Shown piece after piece: positions 30,280 through 36,549 of a stretch of DNA of 36,549 nt; within the stretch, counting starts at the first letter, position 1; each line of letters starts with the position of its first letter. Below the pieces are notes generated by a model. The model had not been told where the DNA came from. It did no database searches and saw only the letters and a list, made by a program, of their open reading frames with translations. Location: positions 1-36,549 of the forward strand of contig NQMI01000249.1 of assembly GCA_002270565.1 (NCBI GenBank). Reading direction: 5' to 3'. A program made the translations under genes and the position numbers. This stretch comes from Stenocarpella maydis (lineage: Eukaryota; Ascomycota; Sordariomycetes; Diaporthales; Diaporthaceae).

Positions 30280-31750
30280 TTATCCGAGGACTCCTCCGCT
30301 GGCCACAGACTAGGTTAAGCCATACCTCATTAGCTTCTCTCCGAACACACACGAGACGACAGGTCATGTAAGGCTCCTCGCTGTGTGCTGCCAAGAAGTT
30401 GGGGTATCGTGATGAAACTGTCCTGCCTGTTTCTGATCGCCAGGGGTTACTTTGCCAAGACGCCACGAAGTGGCTGCGCTTAGCATCTCTGAAGCAAGGC
30501 TTGGTTTTTCAAGGGGGCAACACTGCTGATCAAGGTTAAGCTGAAATTACCTTGGACAAAGCTTGGTTTGACTCATGACACAGGTACCCGGGCGCGAATT
30601 CAGACTTCATGCGAAACCATGCCCGCGGATGCGCCGTGTCTGGACTTTAAGGTCAGGAGCCCGGATTACACTATACGTATTGCCATATTCGGCAACAGAA
30701 TACATTTGGCACGCTCATTGGCCGGGACCTTCTTCAGATGGAACTCGTTCACCATCGGCCATGGGCCAGAAATTCACTGTATTGGCTCTACGGGCCAAAG
30801 TAACACTCTGCAGTCTGTCAAGCCGGGGGAATTGCCGAGGTGTAAGTTTACCACGGTTCTTTTCCATTGATGCCACCATCTTCTCGCTTCACATCTGCCA
30901 TCGAAACTCCGACATCTAGTATCCAGCCAAGCTGTACACACCCTGAGTACACGCGGGTTTCATCTCAGCTGAAATGCTACCTGACACTTAATTACTTATG
31001 CTAATAGCACCTGTTCATTATTTTGCATTGGCGATTTGCTTTTTACCATGAGATTTGCGCCATTTGTTCCTTCCGCATTTGTCTTGGATGGAATTCCCAC
31101 CTAACATCTGCAGTTGGGATAGTGAAAGGCATGTTACCGGGCGCGGCTCAGGTCAGTAGACGCAGAACCAGCCCTCAAGTGCCCTCCACTTTCTTTGCGT
31201 ACACTCAGTCAACCCGAACCACAGCCGTCCTGTGAGCTTGCAAGCTCGGGGGCGTTTTGATCTTCGCAATGCGGTATTTTCTGCTACCATCAAGCCTTGG
31301 CAGCACTCTTGATACCAGGATGTGCCCAATCCTCTAATACTGTTCAGCGCGAATGGCATGTTTAAGCTCAGTTCCAAAATTTGACCTCCGTGTCAGCATC
31401 TTCAAAACTTTCGCTCGGAGAAGTAGACTCCTCAACCGCCTTGCGGGATGCTGGACACAGCGTCTGCCCAGCTCATCGTTCATGGAAGGAGTAGAGATGG
31501 CTGGCGGGATGTTCTTCGCCGCATTCTTTTTGTTTTCTTCTTAGCTTCCTGTGAGAATATATATATATACTGTATAGATTATATAGCGCTGAAGCGCTGC
31601 ATATCTGAAGTCACCCTATTAAGTCAGGCTGACAGAAGTGGGGAAATTCGATATATATGTTGTACTGGAAAACGGGGGTAATCCGCAAAGCATTGCAGGC
31701 TACTGCAAGGCTTGCCCTACCCGTAATATTTGTGCTAACCGCAAGCATTA
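30280..31750. other. GC-balanced stretch, no recognisable gene
   Basis: Only short overlapping frames occur: plus strand 30568-30870 (100 codons) and 30575-30919 (114 codons), minus strand 31153-31377 (74 codons). None has a family motif or a convincing gene structure. A short run of AT dinucleotides lies at about 31558-31569. The stretch ends in a transition to AT-rich DNA near 31750. Confidence 0.5.
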
Positions 31751-33665
31751 TGCAATTCCATAAAAGTTATATAATTTTAGGTATAAAATCATTTAAGAAT
31801 TTCTTAAGGAAGAAGTTATTCTAGTTATATCCTTAGATATTCTAGGTTTAATAAAATTTAAAGAAGCTTTAAATTACTTTAATTATCTTTTCTATAATTT
31901 CCTTTTATAATTTCATTTTTATAATTACCTCTTTATAACTATCTTTATATAAGTATCTAGGTATAGTTTTAGCTTAGGTATATACTTCTTTCCATTAGTT
32001 TCTTCTTATATAACCTTGACATTTAAATTCTTTAACTTTTATGCATCAGTAGCTCTTGGCGTAGGTATATGTCTTGAAAGTCACGTAAGGCTTCCGCACC
32101 TGCGTAAGCATTATGGGTTAATATAAAGTTTAAAGAATCAGAATATAGTTTAGCTAGTAATAATCTATAACTAAAAAAAATAGAGTTTAAAATGAATAAT
32201 TAAGGCCTTTACTAACCATTGTACCTAGAAGGGGACAATAAAGAGTATGTAAATAATAATAGATAAGCCTAGTTTCTAAAACATTGAATTTATACTCTTA
32301 GAAAGGCTAATATAATACTTATTAAATATTAAAGGCTAAAGGGGTTTATACATAGCTTAAAAAGGTATTTAAAATTAAGGAATTTTAAGTAATAATTAAA
32401 GAAAAGTAAAAATTAAAATGATTAGCTAAGGAAATTAATAATAGTATTAAAGAGATAGTTTATAATATAATTCAGTAAATAATATTAGTATAGAGTACTA
32501 GTAAGTTGTTATGACTAAAAGCNTAATATATATCTTATATTCTAAGACAGTAAATTACTGTTAGCTACTTAAGCTATTTAAGAAATCAAAATTATTAACA
32601 TAAAACCTATAAGTCTAACGTTAGTAGTTAAGATCTATAATACGCCTTATAATAAATTAAAATACATAATAAAATAATAATGGAATTATGAAAAACTACA
32701 TATCACGAAATATAAATTCAATTCAATTAAAAAGTAAATGCTTATTAAATTTATTATTAAAACAATTATTGAAGACTTTTAATAGGACTTAAATATATAA
32801 AACAATATAGCTAACTTTTTATTAATATTATATAATAATAAGCTAGCTAATAGATATTGAGTATAATACTTTATTAAAATATATTTAAACTTAAAAAACC
32901 GTTTTAATTAACTATATAATTATTGAAGTGCCGTTTATAAAGATTTAAATATTATTGGTGATTAATTTATATTACCTTATAATATAATAGTGAAATATAA
33001 GATCTTAAACAATAATCTTTATAACTTTAATACAATTAGCTTTATAATAAGCTAAATAAATTTATTTATAATTTGTTGGCTGGGTCACCTATTGCAATAC
33101 GAGTGTTTGTTGATGGTTGATATTCGTTGGTTGCTAAGAGTAGGTAGGTATGTAGGTGTTGCTAGCTATGGGCTTAAATAGGTAGAAGCTAGGGGCTTAG
33201 TCAGTCCCTTACTATTATCACTACTAGCCATTCACCTACTATAGTAACTACTGCTGGAAACCAGCCCTATTAACCTATAGTAGTAACTATTGCCCACTAT
33301 AGCTGTTGCATACTATTTCCATACTGACAGTCTTTTCTTTTATTATATGCCCTTTCTCTCTTATAAACTTCCTTAAGAAGTCACTTGTAAGTAAAGTTAA
33401 ACGCTTAACCTTATGGTTATATAAATTATCTTGAATTTATCCAAATTATATTAGAATTACTATAAATATTATTAAGAATATTAATATAAAGGGTCTTTTT
33501 AAATATATATATATATATATATTATTATGTTGGTTACTTGTAATATTTAGGCACTAGAGGAGGCTTGGGCCGTTATATTAGTTCTATCTTCTATAGGAAG
33601 CTTAATTGCTGGGGTTATTTACATTAGTAAAATATAGTACTATTTCTATATAACGTATCTAGAAT
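31751..33665. other. AT-rich block with a GC-richer patch at about 33070-33370
   Basis: No gene. A patch at about 33076-33370 starting TGTTGGCTGGGTCACC has LTR-like composition and is followed by AT-rich sequence with an (AT)n run at about 33503-33521 and a short plus-strand frame. No second copy of it lies in the window, so an LTR assignment cannot be confirmed. A smaller patch at about 32040-32125 is also GC-richer. Undetermined base at 32523. Confidence 0.5.
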
Positions 33666-33666
33666 N

Positions 33667-33710
33667 ACACACGCTGAACTGAATGCTATTCTATAGCACA
33701 AATTCATCAG
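33667..33710 (+). mobile_element. 3' tip of the little-mutated LTR family
   Basis: ACACACGCTGAACTGAATGC...AATTCATCAG is identical over its 44 bases to the end of the LTR at 25048-25557. It is preceded by an N at 33666 and unrelated sequence, and followed by Copia-type coding remnants in the opposite orientation. It is therefore a fragment, probably created where the assembly joined or collapsed repeat copies. Confidence 0.75.
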
Positions 33711-34905
33711 AGTATAGCTAAGAGGATAATACCTATATTAAACCTATAAACTATTCTATAGATCTTAAAAGTAAGTATACTTTAGGTAATGCTCTTATAT
33801 TTAGTAGATAACTAGTGCAAGATATTGCCCTTAATATCCTATTAGTCCTTTTTTTTACTTAGTTTCTTATTAACTAGAGTAATTATAAAGCTAATCTAGG
33901 AGCTAAGGTCTTTATTATTAGTAAATAAGCTTTTCATAAAATTATTAACTTAATTATAGTGAGACCTATAGGGATATATTATAATGCTTAGTTTACGTCC
34001 TTAGCTAACTAGTTAAGGTAATAATTTAGTTACTTATAAACCTAATTTATAGGATGTTAAACCTATATTATAATGCTAATGGTAAATAAAGCTTCTAATT
34101 AATATATAGATATTAGGTAGGTACCTTAAGTATATTATTCTATATATTATTAGACTTATTTCTTTACCTTAATATCTACCTGCTAGATCTTTACTCCTTA
34201 TGCTTTCTGATAGAGGTATACCTTATTAATCCTTATTATAATCTTAGTACTATTAAAGTCTAAATATCCATTAGCAAATAATTCCTGTTCTAATTTATAG
34301 TATGTATCCTTCTATTTAATCTACTATTCTTTAAGTATAAAAAATGTAGAAAAGGTTAGAATGAGTATATTATTAATCTATAAAATAAGAATTATAAAGA
34401 GGTCTTGACTAGTATTAAATATTAATAAATAAGAATTATATACTGATATAATTATAGTTAAGGTTTTATAATGGTGCTTATAGTATATTACTTACTAATA
34501 TATACTTGCTTTAGTAATACCATATAACAGCTTTACTATATAAAAAATAATTCTTTTAGGTATTTATGTTAAAACTTTAAACAAAAGAAATATAAGATTA
34601 TTTTTTTAACTATGGATTTTAATTATAGGTATACTTAAGGAATATCTTAAAGTTTTAATTTAAATTATATTATTTAAAAGTAGGTATAAGTATTGAAGGA
34701 GTCTATGGCGTGATATTTATATAATAAATAATATTTATATTTAGTAATAATAAGATAGGGCTTTTTATATATCTTTTTAATTTTACTATTAATTTCTTTT
34801 ATAATATAGGATTTAAAAAGGTATATTCTATTATATTTCCTTTTATTATACTTCTTAAAGTAAAAGATACCTTATTTAATTAGCTTAGATGCTTCCTTAT
34901 AATTA
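33711..34905 (-). pseudogene. Ty1/Copia reverse transcriptase-RNase H remnant
   Basis: Minus-strand conceptual translation, ignoring TAG/TAA, gives Copia pol blocks in order. EINSKIKKIYKKPYLIITKY (about 34770-34710) corresponds to the family's EIKGK...PYEKSRLVVQ block, and DIPQVYLQL to the DITQAY block. LYGITKAS (about 34530) corresponds to the LYGIPEAG block, and INNILIL to the TDDTLIL catalytic block. LFTNNKDLSSQISFII (about 33930-33880) corresponds to the RNase H FANNKDLSSQIGFVI block. At least one frameshift and many stops are present, and both catalytic Asp of TDD are Asn, as G-to-A changes would produce. The C-terminal end abuts the LTR tip at 33710. Confidence 0.75.
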
Positions 34906-36549
34906 TATTCCTTAAAGGGGTCTCCTAAAGTAATAATAACTCTAACCTTATAGATTTTAAGTGTTAGATTATAGTTCTTAATCCTATGCTAGATAAGGAA
35001 ACTAAATACTATATAGAGAGTCTTCTTAGACTTATTTTTAAATTTATAAGAATAGTTATATTAATATAGTTATTTAGGTTCATGAAATATAAGAATAGGT
35101 TTATTCTTCAAATATATATTCTCTTTAGGAGTATTATTACTATCCTTATTATTATAGGAGAGCTATACTAATATAGATCTAAAGATAACTAAATTATGTA
35201 GGATATTTGGAGTTATATTATAATTATTAATAGCAAATAAATTATATAGTTCTTATTAGCTTTCCTTTTTATATTAAATCTATATCTTTGTCTGTAATAA
35301 AAAGGTAAATATATTAGAGACATTTAGCCTTATATGTATATATAATGTATTATTAACTACTTACTCTATTTATACCTTATAAAGCTCTTTTATAACCTTT
35401 TGTACTACTTTGGCTCTCTTTAAGGTAGATAGGGTAGGAATAGAATCTTTTATTACTTATAGGTAAGCATTAAAGATAAGAAGGGTGAGAATAAAACTAT
35501 TTAGGTTAATAATATTATTAATTACTTTAAAGATTATCAATAAAATGAATCCCTTACTAAATATATTAGATAGCTTAATATAAAGAAACTTAAATGCTTG
35601 TTATATTAATCCATTATAGTATCTAACCTTACCTAAAGACTAATAGGCTTCTATTAGTATCTACTTATAAGTAATTGCTATAATCTAGGCTATACTATAG
35701 AACTCTAATAAGGTAAGGTTTATACTAGTATTATAAATAATATAGTTAGGAGGGCCTAAGTAGGTATTAATCTAGTATTATTAGAGAGCGTCTTATATAT
35801 TCTTTATAGATAGTATTATAATAACTTATTTAGCGTTAAAAAAGCTTACTGAATTAATAATATATAGAATAGATAGCCTTAGTAGGTATATAATATCTAT
35901 AATAATCTTATAGTTAAAATTAATATTATTATAAACGTTATACTTAAACTACTAAAGAGTAGTAAAGTATTTTTAATAATAATAATAAAATTTCAAGATA
36001 GCTTTTAAAATAAAAGAGTTAATATTATAACTAATACTATATAATAAATAGGAAAGTTAATTAATAAAAGGATATTTAAAGTACTAATAAATTTAATAGG
36101 GCTCAACTTTTATAAGAAATAATAATAATACTTTTCCTTTATTATTAATATTTATATAAAACTATATATATTCCTACTTTTCAGTCATTTAAAATATCCT
36201 CTTATCTTATCCTAATATATATTATATAACTTTATTTATAATATTCCATATGTATAGTAAGGATTTATTTATATCTTATATATATATATAAAGAAAGCAG
36301 TAAAGGTTATTGTAATACAAAAGGTTAGTTTACCTATTATGATCTTTATAATAACTATTCTAAGGGAATATAGCCTTAAGCTATACTTAAATTTAACTTA
36401 AGCTTTCCTAACTCTACTAATATTAAGAATTAAAGATAATAAGACTTAGCATTAAAGTGCCCTATACTAATTATACCTAGCTATTAAGTATTAAACTGTA
36501 TTAATATTAGAGAAGATCCCCTCAAAGTATTTATAAAAGTATTAACATT
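34906..36549 (-). mobile_element. Upstream part of the decayed Copia element, or other repeat DNA
   Basis: This AT-rich sequence precedes the Copia RT remnant on the minus strand and would be expected to hold integrase and gag. I could not recognise those domains in any frame. It continues past the end of the window. Confidence 0.4.

Noticed and set aside
29927..30466. 179-codon minus-strand frame overlapping the start of the small secreted protein gene.
   Set aside because: It runs across the first exon, the promoter and the probable 5'-UTR intron in another frame. The secreted-protein model with signal peptide and splice sites explains the locus better.
30575..30919. 114-codon plus-strand open frame in gene island 2.
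   Set aside because: It overlaps another open frame of similar length, has no domain, signal peptide or splice sites, and its composition is not clearly coding.
31690..32125. GC-richer ends CGCAAGCATTATG and CGTAAGCATTATG considered as termini of a small DNA transposon.
   Set aside because: They are in direct rather than inverted orientation, about 400 bases apart, without a clear target duplication. Evidence is too weak to call an element.

Overview
The window looks like nuclear DNA of a filamentous ascomycete (Pezizomycotina; the class cannot be fixed from sequence alone). Genes have short GT-AG introns with CTAAC/CTGAC branch sites, and the protein families present are typical of fungi: an HsbA-like secreted protein, a DUF3176 membrane protein, and a secreted amidase-signature enzyme. 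The DNA alternates between GC-balanced gene islands and long AT-rich blocks. The blocks are decayed transposons in which glutamine codons have become TAG/TAA, as expected from repeat-induced point mutation (RIP, C-to-T mainly at CpA).

Layout: 1-6610 is a transposon block. It holds the tip of a GC-richer LTR (1-96), a minus-strand Ty3/gypsy-type fragment with its LTR (97-2301), degraded AT-rich DNA, and a complete 1.5-kb short LTR element with an intact 5-bp target duplication (4438-5975). Gene island 1 spans about 6611-18498. It holds about 3.3 kb with no recognisable gene, an HsbA-like secreted protein gene (10091-11419, +, five exons), a broken Gfd2/YDR514C-like RNase H-fold gene (12213-13034, +), a DUF3176 four-TM protein (13345-15741, -) and a two-exon secreted amidase (16397-18237, -).

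18499-29050 is a second transposon block. It contains an uncharacterised repeat family, a gypsy element (LTR, protease and reverse transcriptase remnants, with a nested solo LTR of the same family), a 75-base assembly gap, a little-mutated LTR (25048-25557) and a 32-bp tandem array. Gene island 2 (about 29050-31750) holds one small secreted protein gene (29477-30066, -, three coding exons plus a probable 5'-UTR intron); its stop looks like a C-to-T mutated glutamine codon. From 31750 to the end is transposon debris, including a minus-strand Ty1/Copia RT-RNase H remnant.

The genes show no obvious shared pathway. Three of the four intact genes begin with a signal peptide or N-terminal signal anchor and the fourth is a multi-pass membrane protein, so the islands are biased toward cell-surface and secreted functions. 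The least ordinary features are the tandemly duplicated, stop-free 63-nt introns of the HsbA-like gene, the apparent nonsense truncation of the small secreted protein beside a RIP-affected block, and the short LTR element with its perfect target duplication.
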